DNA of 64,000 nt from Epiperipatus broadwayi (Eukaryota; Onychophora; Udeonychophora; Euonychophora; Peripatidae): the NCBI GenBank assembly GCA_028023455.1, contig JAQFVV010000020.1, positions 8,105,092-8,169,091 of the forward strand. Direction: 5' to 3'. How positions within the stretch are numbered: the first letter of the stretch is position 1; every line of letters starts with the position of its first letter. Below are positions 1 through 11,506 of this stretch, piece by piece. The notes under the pieces are model-generated. The model ran no database searches. It was not told the origin of the DNA and saw only the letters and a list, made by a program, of their open reading frames with translations. The translations under genes and the position numbers were made by a program.

Positions 1-945
1 TTTTACAAGTGTTGAACACTTATTTGCATACTGCAAAAGTATTGTTAAAGTATAAATGTTAATGATTTGAAGATTAAAGCAATGCTGATAGTTAAATAGA
101 AGCAGGACTTTGTTATTAAAAGTGAGGAAATTCATAAGAAGAAATAAAATACTTAGGAACTCCTAACCATCTTATTCTTTGTAAGAAATAGTTCAAAGTA
201 AATTCAATTTTTATTTCAAAAGGGGAGAAAGCTTTTTATTACTCAATGCGCACACACATTAGTAAATATTCTATATGTTATATAAAAACTGTCATTCCCC
301 TCCCCTCAATATAATATGTTAATTTTTCTGCAAAAATATAAAGAAAAGAAGAAAAAAAGTCACTTGAAAAATCAAAATACTTTAGAACAGCAGTTAGACA
401 TTAGATTACTTTATAAATCATAAACAGGTGCTTTTACTAACTAATTTTGCTATTTTTTCTCCCTTTTTAATGCTGCACAAAAAGATTAGTGTGTTTTTGG
501 AGATGCAAGCTGTCGAGGCTCCTAGAGATTAAAGCAAACTTTAGTCTTATGTTATTAGAAAGCTTTGTTAAGATCACTTCTGAAATGTGAAACCATCTGA
601 ATTTAAACTTATTGTTTTTTTTTTGTTTTGTTTTGGATTTAAAAAAAAAAAAGAAAACACTTTACTACAATTAAATATTTTTAACAAATTATTAGATAAA
701 AGTTTTTACTCTTTAACTTATTAATTTTTATATCTTTGTATTTTTTTATCTATTTCAATAATAATAATGTAATGATTATTGTTTTAGAGGATCTTTAGTT
801 TCTAATTTGGCACTCTGAATTGTGCTAAATCACATCCATCTTTTGATATATTCTTTTCAGCGATGTAGTTGTTTGTTTAAATACTCCTGTATTGTAAACT
901 ATCTCCCACTTTTTATTTTTTATCCTATTATTCAAAAATACCAAT
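1..945. other. AT-rich noncoding stretch
   Basis: Homopolymer runs and AT-rich sequence with no sustained reading frame and no recognisable repeat family. I see no gene here. Confidence 0.6.
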
Positions 946-1191
946 AAACATCACATGATCATCATTTCTTATGCTTGCTCATAACTGTTATTAAAACAGG
1001 CAAAACTCTCTATACATATTGCCACTCAGTGCAAGCCAGATTCACTGACGAAGGCCACAAGCCAAAACTAGTCTGGGGATATTGGAGGAGTAGGCATTAG
1101 ATGGGGATTTTATGCACAAACCTTCTGGCATCCATTAATTACTCTGGCTTGCACAGAGTGGCATTACTGTATGGAGAGTTTTGCCTGTTTT
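946..1191 (+). repeat. H2-family foldback repeat, copy 1
   Basis: The copy begins with the family's upstream part (a catcacatgatc motif near 950) and an arm reading aaaacaggcaaaactctc at 993. It closes at 1191 with the inverted form of that arm (gagagttttgcctgtttt), so the two ends pair. Between them lies the family's hammerhead-like segment, reduced here to a relic. Other copies are at about 2443, 18066, 23335, 38309, 47978, 54667, 55014 and 56251. Confidence 0.8.
1039..1080 (+). ncRNA. decayed H2 hammerhead-like motif
   Basis: CUGACGA at 1044-1050 fits the CUGANGA consensus. The GGC/GCC stem with a CACAA loop and the GUC triplet at 1071-1073 are kept. One base is missing from the GAAA box (GCC is followed by AAAAC), so catalysis is unlikely. 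Confidence 0.5.
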
Positions 1192-2442
1192 ATTCAAAAA
1201 TACGTTGTTTTATTCTTCACTTCTTTGCTATTTTTTATTTGTTTACATCCACCTGCTCTAATCTTACGTGTTATATTGTATTTTTTTTATGTAATTAACA
1301 TTTTCCCATATAAAATAACATTTTTTCTGTTGTGTTTTTATTTTAAAAAAAGTCTTAGTGATATCTTCCTCCTTTCTCCACCCAGTTAGGAAAGCCTCAT
1401 CATGTGACAATCTTACTTTCATTTCAGTAATACTCTTTTGACTAATTTGTTTTTTCATGATTAAACTTAGCTCCCTTGTCTTAAACAATAATTTGTTTCT
1501 TTTACTTGTTGTCTTATATTCTCCAGTTTCAATATTAATCTTGTTTTGATGCTATATTACTATTGTCTTGTTATATATTTTTATTCTTTATAACATTGTT
1601 ATTTACTAAGTAATTTATTCTCTATTCTATGTTTTTTTTAAATAGGTTGCAGTAATTCTAATATATTATTGTTATTTTCATGGCCATTTTTATACATGTT
1701 CATTAAAATATAATTCCCTTCCTTACTGCTTTGTATATTTTTTGTTTTAATGTTACTGTTTGGTGTTTTTCCAATTAATCCAATCAAAAATTATTTTTAG
1801 TTTTGTTTCATTTGTATACATATTTATTTAATATCATGAATTTGCTAAGATTATCTACAGACAATTTCAAGACATATAACCAACCACTCAATGGATATTC
1901 AGCAACTTAGACTAGCAATAGTCATGACTGGCTAGGTACTCCTGTGAATTATTGGGTTCAGTGCCATAGTAATATGACTCCCAGCACTGATGAATATTTT
2001 ATATTAAAATAATGTTTTTATTTTTACTTAATACATCATCATTCATCTGACCAGTGCTGATTAATATGGAACATTTGCCTTCTAGCTTATATCTAAAAAA
2101 TCATTTGCTAACCACTATCGAGTGGCAGATAGGATTGGTTATAAGTTGGCTACCTAAAAGAAAATTCCTAAATCAGCCTGTGATCTGAAAAAAGTTTCCA
2201 GGATTCATTTTACCAAGTTTAAATCTCATCTTGTATGCTCTGAAAGTAAATGTGGAATATTAAAGTATACATAATATGGGTTTGAATTAAATTTTCTTTT
2301 CTTTTGAATTAACAATTTTTGAATACAATGTTTAGTTTAGGTCGATATATATAGAAAATAATATTCAAACTTTTGTATGTAAATATATTTTGTGCAGATT
2401 CTGTTAAAGCGGAATTTAAAGGCAGTTATATATATATAATTT
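1192..2442. other. AT-rich noncoding stretch
   Basis: No supported coding region. The short open frames near 1100-1490 overlap the foldback repeat or T-rich sequence and have no protein-like composition. Confidence 0.55.
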
Positions 2443-2659
2443 AAACATTACATGATCACCATCTCTATACTAGCACATAATTGTTGTAAACAAACATCCA
2501 AGGCTCCTCACTGATGATGGCCACAAGCCAGAAACTAGTCTGGAGATATTGGATGAGTAGGCACTAGTTAGGGATTTTACGCACAAGCCTTCTGGCATCC
2601 ATTGATTACTCTGTTTGTCACAGGGTGGTACTACTGTATGGAGAGTTTTGCATTTGTTT
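2443..2659 (+). repeat. H2-family repeat, copy 2
   Basis: Shares with copy 1 the upstream acatgatcaccat stretch, the ribozyme-like segment, the conserved block around gcacaagccttctggcatcc and the terminal gagagttttgc arm. The left arm is mostly missing, so this copy is not a full foldback. Confidence 0.75.
2503..2547 (+). ncRNA. hammerhead-like ribozyme motif (H2), core intact
   Basis: CUGAUGA lies at 2511-2517. Stem II is a perfect UGGC/GCCA helix closed by a CACAA loop. GAAA is at 2531-2534. Stem III is minimal (A-U and C-G around a 2-nt loop) and leads to the classical GUC triplet ending at 2540. The flanking strands UCCUCA and UGGAGA pair with one C-A mismatch. This is the H2 copy with the best stem II. 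Activity is inferred, not shown. Confidence 0.6.
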
Positions 2660-3483
2660 ATATATAATTTAGTTATGCTATTTAATTTATAAAATAAATT
2701 TATTTAAATTTATATTTTCTGGGTTTATATAAAATATTGATTTAACTTGAAGTGATATTAGAATTTCAGTGTGTCATCTGCAGTATACATGCTTTGAAAA
2801 GTAAACTGCCTTTGAAAGGATTGACATTCACATCATAAATAACAACTTCGATCTTATTTAAATATCACTAATATCATCCATTTGATATTAAAGTTTGAAT
2901 GTATAAATTAGCAGTTTTTATTTAATAAAATCTATTTACAAATAGTCATTAATACACAAGGCAGAACTACTAAAAAAAAAAAAAGGGCTCAGTCACATGA
3001 TCTTCAGTGATATTTGTCCCCCCAAAAATATAAAAAGTTGATAATGTCTTTGATCAGCAAATAAATATGGAATATTTAAAAGAAAATTTTTTCAGTAAAA
3101 CAAAATCTTTTTTGATCTTGATAAAATTTTATTTTACTTTAATATCATTGAATCAGCAATACGTTTTATTATTATTTTTTTAAAAAATTCCATTATATTG
3201 CTAAATGAAAGTAATTTATAATTTGGAGATATTGCAGCCAAGAAAACATCTTAGGAATTTGTTCAAAATTAATTTTTATTATTAAAAATGAAAAAAATGT
3301 GTTATCAATTTTTTTTTCATTATATACCTATTATATGTTTTCATAGTTTATTTTTTATTTACATGTTTGTGTATATGTATATGCAGTCTAATGGGGCTTT
3401 CTCTTTTTGAAATCTAATAAAGTCGTATATATATTAACGCTCATTAATCTTTTTCATACCTATATGCCCTCATATTCTATATA
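2660..3483. other. AT-rich noncoding stretch
   Basis: No reading frame or repeat recognised. Contains A and T runs. Confidence 0.5.
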
Positions 3484-4689
3484 CACCTGGGTCTCGTTTT
3501 ACGCGATAGATAGGTTCCTCAGAAAACACGCGCAAACGAAATCGCGCAAAAATAGACGTAACTTACATTGAAAAAGGGGGAATGCGGTCTGTGATTTTTC
3601 AAAATTCGCATAAAAGCCAAGCACCAACATAAAATTACTTTAAAATTCGCGCAAAAAAAAAAAAAATAAGGAAATAAAATATGATTAATAAAAAATTTCA
3701 AATTTGAAAAAAAATGATGCAAGACAAACTTTTTTTAACTATAATATTTAATTTTATTCAAAATAATATATTTTTATGCATAATTTGCAGTACAGTAATT
3801 TACATTTTTTTATACACGTTTTAATTATTATCGCTATTTGCCCCAAAACACGTTCGTTTGCAAACTAGTAAAAAATCAGATTCTCATGTGATGTGATGTG
3901 ATGTATTTGGCTTCTCCTTAAACGAAGTCAAGAATATCTCAGCAATTATTCTCACAAGAGGAAATACAACTAGTGCCAAGTTCACTCTCATGTGTTAATG
4001 GTTTTCTGTTGAGGACGACGATGATTTTATTAATTGTTTATGAACTTAGACTTATGATAATAAAATGACATTTATTCACCACTGCTGGGAAAAATTTAAT
4101 TAAAACTAACAATTAAAAATTAAATTCTTATTTTTGTCTTTAATTTTCAATTCCATTTAAAAAATCAAATTTCGTTTTACATCACATTAATTTCAAGTTG
4201 CCCATAAGTAATTTTTAAATTGTTAATTACAATTAAAAATCAGATTTTAATTTTTAATTGTGCCCACTGCTATTATTGACCTTTTAAAAATAAACTTGTG
4301 GATACTAAATGATTAATAATTGATTATGTTCTTTTTTAAAAAGCAAAAACAGAATGTGATTTAAAATGCAAAATTAACACGCACAATGTTTGAACAAATT
4401 TACGTTATAATCTTGTAAAATTTAATGTGTGTATACATAAAATGTGGAAATCATGATTTTAATTTCATTATTTCATAAAATCTTACTATTATAAAGCACT
4501 GAAAATATTGAAATTACTAAAGATGAAAGTAGAATTCCAATAATGTGCTATTACTTTCAATATAACGTAAGTGCGCAAAATTTATTATTTAAAGTAATAG
4601 CGCATTATCGGAGGTCGACTTCCGGTGAAACACGAATCATGTAACTTCAAAATCATGTTAAATAAGTTCGCGTAAAAGAGACCCAGGCG
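3484..4689. mobile_element. pogo/Tigger-like (Tc1/mariner) nonautonomous element
   Basis: The left end begins CACCTGGGTCTCGTTTTACG. The reverse complement of the right end begins CGCCTGGGTCTCTTTTACGC. The terminal repeats agree at 21 of 23 positions. TA flanks both sides (3482-3483 and 4690-4691), the expected Tc1/mariner duplication. The 1.2-kb interior has no transposase frame; it contains low-complexity AT-rich sequence and a short GATGT repeat near 3893. The termini resemble those of pogo/Tigger elements, which begin with a C-rich end followed by a tract such as CGTTTTACGCG. Mobilisation would need a transposase supplied in trans. Confidence 0.8.
4079..4266. repeat. possible small insertion nested in the pogo-like element
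   Basis: AT-rich segment whose ends read ccactgctggg on the left and gcccactgc on the right, a weakly inverted pair, with internal aattaaaaatt repeats. It may be a nested element or chance. Confidence 0.2.
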
Positions 4690-4884
4690 TATATAAATTA
4701 TATTCATTCTATTTATTTCAGTATGTAGTCTTTCATTATTATAAGAAAGATTTCACATACAACTCTATCCATTTAATACTTTACATTTTTTAAATTCAAA
4801 TTTCTCATTTCTCTAATAAACTTTCTATTTTGTTTTTATTATTATTTGTTTTCCTAAAGAAAGATTTGAAATACCAGGCACTCT

Positions 4885-4980
4885 TCTGCATGTGTGTAGT
4901 CATGTGTATCAGTAGTATGAGATAGTTGTGGATGGTTGAAGTGGCTTGAAAGTCTGAGTTCAAGTCCCCTATATTTACTA
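4885..4980 (+). repeat. H1-family repeat, 3' part only
   Basis: Carries the segment downstream of the H1 ribozyme: gcatgtgtgtagtcatg, then agtagtatgagatag, then the B-box-like gtctgagttcaagtcccc and ctatatttac. The ribozyme portion is absent. Confidence 0.7.
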
Positions 4981-5701
4981 TAGAAAATGTTTTATTGCCA
5001 AATAAAGTTTTATTCTCATTATTTATTTATTAATTTGTTTTTCATAATGTTTTCAGCTAAACAAAGCATCAAATGATTTTCTTTGTTTACTTTTAACCTC
5101 TGGATTATGCATAATTCTAGTGTCATCTATTGTAGGCATGAATAATTATTGGTCATTAGATGGCTAGTATTATATTCAAATCTTCATGCTTGTTTCTGGT
5201 TATTGGCCTTCATCATGGCTTCTCACTGAAGAGTATTTATTGATTACTCAAACATATAAATAATATACAGCTTCTTACCACTTTTAATGCAACTCATTCA
5301 GCTTTTGTTTATTTGTTAATCCTGAGAATTCCTTTAATTGTATTATAAGTTTTATATAATCTTTTAAATGTGTATTTTTTTTAAATCTATTTAATACATT
5401 TTAATTTCACAGACTTAGTTCTGAGTAAGAATATTTTTTTTTTCCCCTCTAACTATAATTATAAGTACAATTTTTTTTTATTTATCTCCTTCAGTGATTT
5501 TTCAGAATTTACTATTCAATATAATCATGCAAAATATTAGCCTTAAAAAACAATGCTTTAGAATTTTTGAAATGAATAATTTTTTATCCTTTATTTATTA
5601 GACGATTATTTTATCATGATTAATCTTTTTTTTTTTTGGAACAAATTTCACATATGTAGGTATAATTCTTTTGCAGTTATTGATTCATTCTGTTTGCACT
5701 C
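4981..5701. other. AT-rich noncoding stretch
   Basis: Nothing recognised apart from T runs. Confidence 0.5.
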
Positions 5702-5709
5702 AGTATCTT

Positions 5710-5821
5710 TTTTTTTTCCATATGTCATAGCATCGGCTGGGAGGCGAACCCACAACCGTCTGCAACCAACTACTTGCTTGCACGGCTGCTGCGATGACCT
5801 CTCGGCTAACAACACTTGCCG
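5710..5821 (-). mobile_element. tRNA-derived SINE (S1 family)
   Basis: On the minus strand this reads as a tRNA-like head with a B box (GGGTTCGCCTCCC) followed by GATGCTATGACA and an A tail (the T run after 5709). An 8-bp duplication, agtatctt, flanks it at 5702-5709 and 5822-5829, so it was inserted by a LINE-type mechanism. Related copies are at 14323, 29333, 29955, 32025, 51447 and 53664. Confidence 0.75.
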
Positions 5822-6244
5822 AGTATCTTAATATTATATTCTTAAAAGATGACCAATCATATATATATTTAATCAATGTCCTTTTTTTCTTTTAATGTTT
5901 TGATTGGCAGCAATTTTCTTTAAAAATGAGCTCCAGAAACTATTTATGTTTACTGTCAACAGCTATTTATTTAATCTAAAAAAAAGAGAAAGAACCGAAA
6001 GTAACGAAGAGCATTGGACACTTTCACTTTTTTTTTATAGCATAAAAATTATATATGCAGGAAAATATCTCAAGCTCACCATTTCTCAATGACTAATGTG
6101 CTAAAACAATAGTGAAGAAATAATGGAGTGAGTAAAAGTATTATTTGAAATCTTAGTCTGATTTTAGGACCACAAAAAGCAGAAAAATGTGGAAAAATAG
6201 GAACAATGCAATAAGTCTGAAGATTTGTGATGATGATATAATAT

Positions 6245-6805
6245 TAGATGTGATATGTTGAACTATTTCCATCATCTATGAGTGAATGTTGAATATATAG
6301 AAAATTTTAAACTTTCCAAATACAAACAACTTGTTAGTAATAACACACAAATAGACAACACAGGTTAGTAACTACACAATGTTTCAAATAGTAGTATTCT
6401 CCACTCTTCTTCAGATGTTGCTGGCCTCTATGCACAGTGACAATGTTCACTTACAAATTTGAACCAACCCTCATATATAAATATATCACATTTTTACTAT
6501 ATGTGGCCTTTCACAGAATAGCTTAGTTGGTTAGAATATTTGCCTTAAATTTGATATTCAAGAATCTAAAGGGTGTGAGTTCAACTCTTAAGTGAATATT
6601 GTCATTGTGCATATAGGCCAGCAACACATGAAGAAGAGTGGAGAATAATACTACTCGAAACGCGTAATTACTAACCTGTGTTGTCTATTTGTGTGTTATT
6701 ACTAACAAATTGTTTGTATTTGGAAAGTTTAAATAAAGTTTAAAATTTTCTATGCATTCTACATTCATTCATATATGATGGAAATAGTTCAACATATCAC
6801 ATCTA
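6245..6805 (+). repeat. palindromic SINE-derived element (S2 family)
   Basis: The left arm (6245-6466) is an inverted copy of the right arm (about 6585-6805). Both end in the same 25-bp block that includes tagatgtgatatgttgaac. A tRNA-like head sits between them. The plus-strand half matches the SINE at 34043-34300 in the order tRNA-like head, then body with gaagaagag and cgaaac, then tail. The locus therefore looks like one SINE with an inverted second body fused head to head. It has two hammerhead-like hairpins, one per arm. Confidence 0.7.
6517..6590 (+). repeat. tRNA-like head of S2 SINE (A and B boxes)
   Basis: The A box TAGCTTAGTTGG matches the RNA polymerase III consensus, and the B box is GAGTTCAACTC. 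The acceptor stem does not close and the fold is degenerate, so this is a SINE promoter relic and not a tRNA gene. Confidence 0.6.
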
Positions 6806-8104
6806 AATGCAATAAGGTTTATCTATATATGACAATGAGGCCTTTCTTCTATTTTTTTTAACAGAATTTACTCTGATACCCCAGTTGTAGAGTTACATAT
6901 ATTTTACCGAAATAGATAAGATAGAGCATTTTTTTAAAGTTGCCTATACTTAGGGCAAACGACTCTTCAATAACCTCTCATAGAGAAACAGTGGGGGGAA
7001 AGGCATTATTCACCACCCTTGCCAAGTTTCCGATAATGATGGTTTGAACATTAACTAAAATTGGATATTTAATTATGAGCATCTAATAGAAAGTTTCTAA
7101 GCTTGATTGGAATCTGAAAATTTATTGTTTTGCTAATCCACATCCAGGTTCGAATTCGGCGCGTAGGCATGGTTCACTCCATCATGAAACTCTCTCTTTA
7201 AGGCGCACATATAATACCGTTTAAATATATATAATAATTTGGGAATTAAAAAGAAACGTTTATATAATTTGTAAATGTATATATATATATGTAAAAACCA
7301 TTCCTTAATGTTTAACGTCTGTTTATTTTGTTTGTTAAAAAAAAAAAACAATTTGCTAAAACAAGAGATGTTGTTTTTCAAATAACAGCCTTAGTCATGT
7401 ACCATTGAAAAATTAATCTTAAAAAACATCTCTGCAGCACAAGTGTTGTGGAAGTACAGATTTTAATTGAGAAGCTATAAATGCCAATTTAATTCATTTC
7501 CCGGCATCAAAAGCTATTGTAATTGTTTTTCTTTTCAAACAAAATTCTCTAGCTTTTTATTTATTTATTGACTTTTTGCGTGTGTGTGTGTGTGTGTATT
7601 TAAAATTAATTTTTGCTTCTTTTAAAGAATAATTGAAATATCAAAATTTGTATCAGTTGTATTGAAAAACATATAAAAGAATCGGTATTACATTCATATT
7701 ATTTTAATAATACTCTTTAAAGTTGAGAAATAATGTATAACTATAAAATAATCCCCCCCCCCCTTAATATAGTAAAAGTTATTGAAAAATTTTCATGATA
7801 ATGTCAGTGAATAGGATTTCAGCATAATGTAATTTTCAATTCAAATACCCTGTTATTACTTCGTTTTATTTGTATTTAATTGATTTCATTGAATATGAGA
7901 GAATTCTAAAGATAATTTGTTTTTTAAAAAAGGGAAATTTATGAATTGTTAGATTAAACTGTTCTATTGCTTTTTATTTTGTTAAAAACTTTCTACAGTT
8001 TATAATATACTTTTTAATAAAGTATTCTAATTAAAAAATTTAATTTATTAATATATATAAACTAATTTGTGAGAATAGTATTTATATACGAGTTATATAG
8101 TATA
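6806..8104. other. AT-rich noncoding stretch with (GT)n
   Basis: Contains a short GT microsatellite at about 7579-7597 and a C run near 7752. The 82-codon minus frame at 7133-7381 is low complexity and not supported as a gene. Confidence 0.5.
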
Positions 8105-8216
8105 TTGATGATTGTTTATATTTTCCACATGTGTGCAGCCATGAGTATCAGTAGTATGAGATGGTGTGGGTAGTTGAAGGTTGCTTGAAGGTCTGAGTTC
8201 AAATCCCCTATATTTA
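8105..8216 (+). repeat. H1-family repeat, 3' part
   Basis: Starts in the distal strand of H1 stem I (ttgatgattgtttat), continues through the cacatgtgtgcagccatg region and ends after the B-box-like gagttcaaatcccc. The ribozyme core itself has been lost. Confidence 0.7.
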
Positions 8217-9333
8217 TATAAATACTGTTATATGAATCTGTGATACAATACCTTAAAGTTATGTGCAAGTGCACATTGCAGTACCAATAGATAAGAAAAG
8301 TGATAACTTCAGGAATACACTTTTTAAGTGCCAGTAAGGGCATGACTTGAAGAAAAGTAACTAAATTGGGTATTAACTATTATTATTTGTTTGAAAACAG
8401 AATAATGAATATTAATAATTCATCAATGCCAACAAATAATTATTATATGATTGGTTGCTGAGAAGTCACGTGATATTCAAGCTCTAAGTAACAGGTTAAG
8501 CATACCCAACTTATATATGTTTTAACTTTATTCAGTATAGAATCGATCTAGTAACTTTTAACTTTAGAATATGATACTCTACCATTGTACTAAATTTAAT
8601 TTGATGATCCAACATCACTTGAACAAGAAACCATATGATTATTAAATGTCAAAACCAAGCATAATATGGTATTTTGCTTTTAAACACTTCTCTCTTTTTT
8701 CTGCTATTCTTATATACAATATTGCAATGCCCAAAAATCCTTCTTACACTTTTCAGCAAAATTTTTTTATTAAATATTGGGTAATGGCTGTATTGTTATA
8801 TGTGTTTAAATTTTTTGTAGATCTGATGAAGACTGCAAGGTACAGTCGAAACTGTAATATTTAATAATAAAAAAAATTGCTGAAATGTTTAAGAAGATAT
8901 TTTTGGGAATTGTAGTATTTTGCTTTTGTTTGATTAAATGAACTGGAATTTTATCAGCACAATATGCCTGCATAAATTTTACCTTAAAGTTAAATTTTAA
9001 TTGCTTAGAAGTTTTATTGATAACTACTTTTTGGTAATAACTGATTGTTTGAAATATTATTAAACAAAGTATCAGATGATTCATCCAATTTACATTTAAT
9101 ATACACATTAGTAGCAGTAATGAGCATCAAATACCAGTTCTGATCAAGCCTTTGAACTAATTTGTCACTATTGGCTTTTCTTATCGAGAAGCATTGGATT
9201 ATACACTTTTAGCATTCACATTTATTTCTTTTATATTATCCAAGATAATAAAGTTTTAAACATCTCAAGATTTAATCTGGACTTTATTAAGTAATAATTT
9301 GGATCTGATATAAGACTGCAACTATATATATAT
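8217..9333. other. AT-rich noncoding stretch
   Basis: No gene recognised; see the separate hairpin at 8824-8862. The 100-codon minus frame at 8806-9108 is not protein-like. Confidence 0.45.
8824..8862 (+). ncRNA. hammerhead-like hairpin motif (CTGATGAA, stem, GAAAC)
   Basis: CTGATGA is followed by one extra A, then a GACTG/CAGTC stem with loop CAAGGTA, then GAAACTGTAA. The same arrangement is present in both units of the element at 52247-52460, and in the S2 SINE bodies. The extra A before stem II departs from the hammerhead consensus, so this is only a structural resemblance. Confidence 0.35.
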
Positions 9334-9339
9334 ATATAT

Positions 9340-10228
9340 TGAACCGAATTCGAATATGTGGATTCGAATCACCGACCTCTTAGGCAGAGAAGAACATACT
9401 CGGAGAGTATGTATGCCCAAACGATAGCTATAAAATATATAACTAGCGTTACATTTCCAGGACATAACTTCTTCTCGGCTGTTGAGTTCAACACCAAGTT
9501 CAAAGCACCTTTTTTTGTTTGTTAACTGCTCAATTAATTTCTGAACTGCACTACTCAATTACTTTGTGAACTGATTGTCTCAACTCAATTAATTTGTGGA
9601 ATGATTACTGTCCGATAAAAAAAGGTCTATTTATACCTGCGCCTTGTTGTCTTTCTGATATCTCCGGCAAAGATCTGTTGTCAAATTCCTTATCAATTAA
9701 TCCTTTGATAAACGTGTTTTGGAAGATTGCTTAATTAGTAATAGCCATGCAGAGACGTTGTTTTATATTTTAATTAATAACCATTGCCGTGTTTTTTAAT
9801 AATAATCTTCTTTAACTTTCATTTATTTATAATAACATTTATTCTATTGTTGACAATCGCACATATATACGGTCATATATTAGTTTTAACATTATTTTTT
9901 CTTTAATTAAACTTGAATGAAAAGAGATTTGTATGTTTTAACTTTTTAAATTATATTTTTACGAATACTAATAAAAACTATTTATTTCCTTTTTGTAAAC
10001 CTTTAGTTTCATTTCTCAAACCAAGACTCCCCCTCCCCCTTTTTGATTAATTAATTGTAGCTTTTTATTTCAAAACTAACGCTAGAAAACTATTTGATTT
10101 TTATCCTTTTCTAAAACAAACTGTAATAAACTCTTCAACGTTTAATTTTATGTTTTTCTTTTATGAACGATTATTTTAATAATATAATTTTAGATAAAAT
10201 TATATGTGCCTATATCAATATAGGTACA
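9340..10228 (-). repeat. 3' LTR
   Basis: Left-hand copy of the LTR pair, downstream in the element's own orientation. It differs from the other copy in accgacctc versus accggcctc, in catttattta versus catttattaa, and in agtttcattt versus agttgcattt. All are single substitutions. Confidence 0.9.
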
Positions 10229-10232
10229 TTAT

Positions 10233-10250
10233 ACCACCCTTCCTTTTGAG
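10233..10250 (-). other. polypurine tract next to 3' LTR
   Basis: On the minus strand the bases just before the 3' LTR include AAAAGGAAGGGTGG, the expected plus-strand priming tract. Confidence 0.6.
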
Positions 10251-10483
10251 AGTAAAATGCGTCATTTTTGACCATTTTATCTCTGACAACATTAAATCTT
10301 AATTTATTATTCTTTCTAAGTTTGCTTTTTGGTATCTTTTCTTTTCCATACCAAGGGCAATCTCCAATTATGCTTTTCTTCTTTCTATGCTGGTAACATT
10401 GCTTACAATGTTTGTCCTGGATAATGACCACGAGGACAAACTAAATTTGTGGCACAGGGATCTTTTATAAACGAAGCTTCGGC

Positions 10484-10668
10484 TGCCGATTCTCTTGATC
10501 GGACTTTGACTAAGAAAAGGTGCCTGCAAATGGCAGGAATTTCAACTGTCCATTTCCGACTTATGCCCTGGAAAACGATTGCCGATTCTCTTGATCGGAC
10601 TTTGACTAAGCAGCTGCAATGGCAGGAATTTTCAACTGTCCACTTCTGACTTACGCTTTGGAAAACTA
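10484..10668. repeat. tandem duplication inside the LTR element
   Basis: Two units with a 96-bp period (10484 and 10580) share tgccgattctcttgatcgg, the following actttgactaag, and the ggcaggaattt and caactgtcca blocks. It is GC-richer than its surroundings and codes for nothing recognisable. Confidence 0.75.
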
Positions 10669-11506
10669 GGTACGAGATATGGGGATTCTCCCCTGAAAAG
10701 TGACTTACTACTTACTCTGGTTGTTGCCAGTGCGCTTTTTTTTAAAGAGGAATGATCCTGGCCAATCTGTTGTGGGTACTAGAATTTATCCAGTCGAGAG
10801 GTTTAAACTTAACCTTAACTAAAATACTTCTATACTACTCTCATCCCTTTAGATTCGAACCCTTATACGCTCCTAATACAACTTAGATTGACTTTCATTT
10901 ATATTATTTTTAAATTCATTACGAACATTATTTAAATATTATTTATTTAATCTTACAATATTATTCTAAACTATCACGGACATCAATTTACATATTTATT
11001 TATATTACGATATTACTTTTAACCCATTACTTTAACTTATATATTAACGTGCGTGTATTCAAAAAACTATTTTATTTTATTACGGATATTTTATTTATTT
11101 TCTACAGATATATTATACTTATTTATTTAACTTGTTTTTATTTTATGTATTTCTGTTATTTTATTCATTTATTTAATTCTACAAACATTATTTCTAAATC
11201 CTTAATTTGACCCATTTATTTAACTTGATTTTATTGATTTTTATTTATTTGAACTGTTTATTTATGAACATTTCCTTAATTAATATGTGCTTGGAGAAAA
11301 AAAAATCTTTTATTTTGCGAAGCCTCCGTTATTATTATTTGACAAAACAATCCATCATTTTTAAATTTATTGTCTTACGTTTTAAATAGAAGTTTCAGAT
11401 TTACTTTATTAGATTTATTTACTTTAGAATAATCATATTCGTGCTCATTGTCCATTTCTGGTCCTTTTTGTTTATTTCCTTTATTATTCCACCCATTTAC
11501 TAACTC

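Noticed and set aside
9322-9558. 78-codon minus frame repeated at 12537-12764 as a gene
   Set aside because: Both copies lie in the LTRs. The repetition comes from the LTR pair and there is no protein-like signal.
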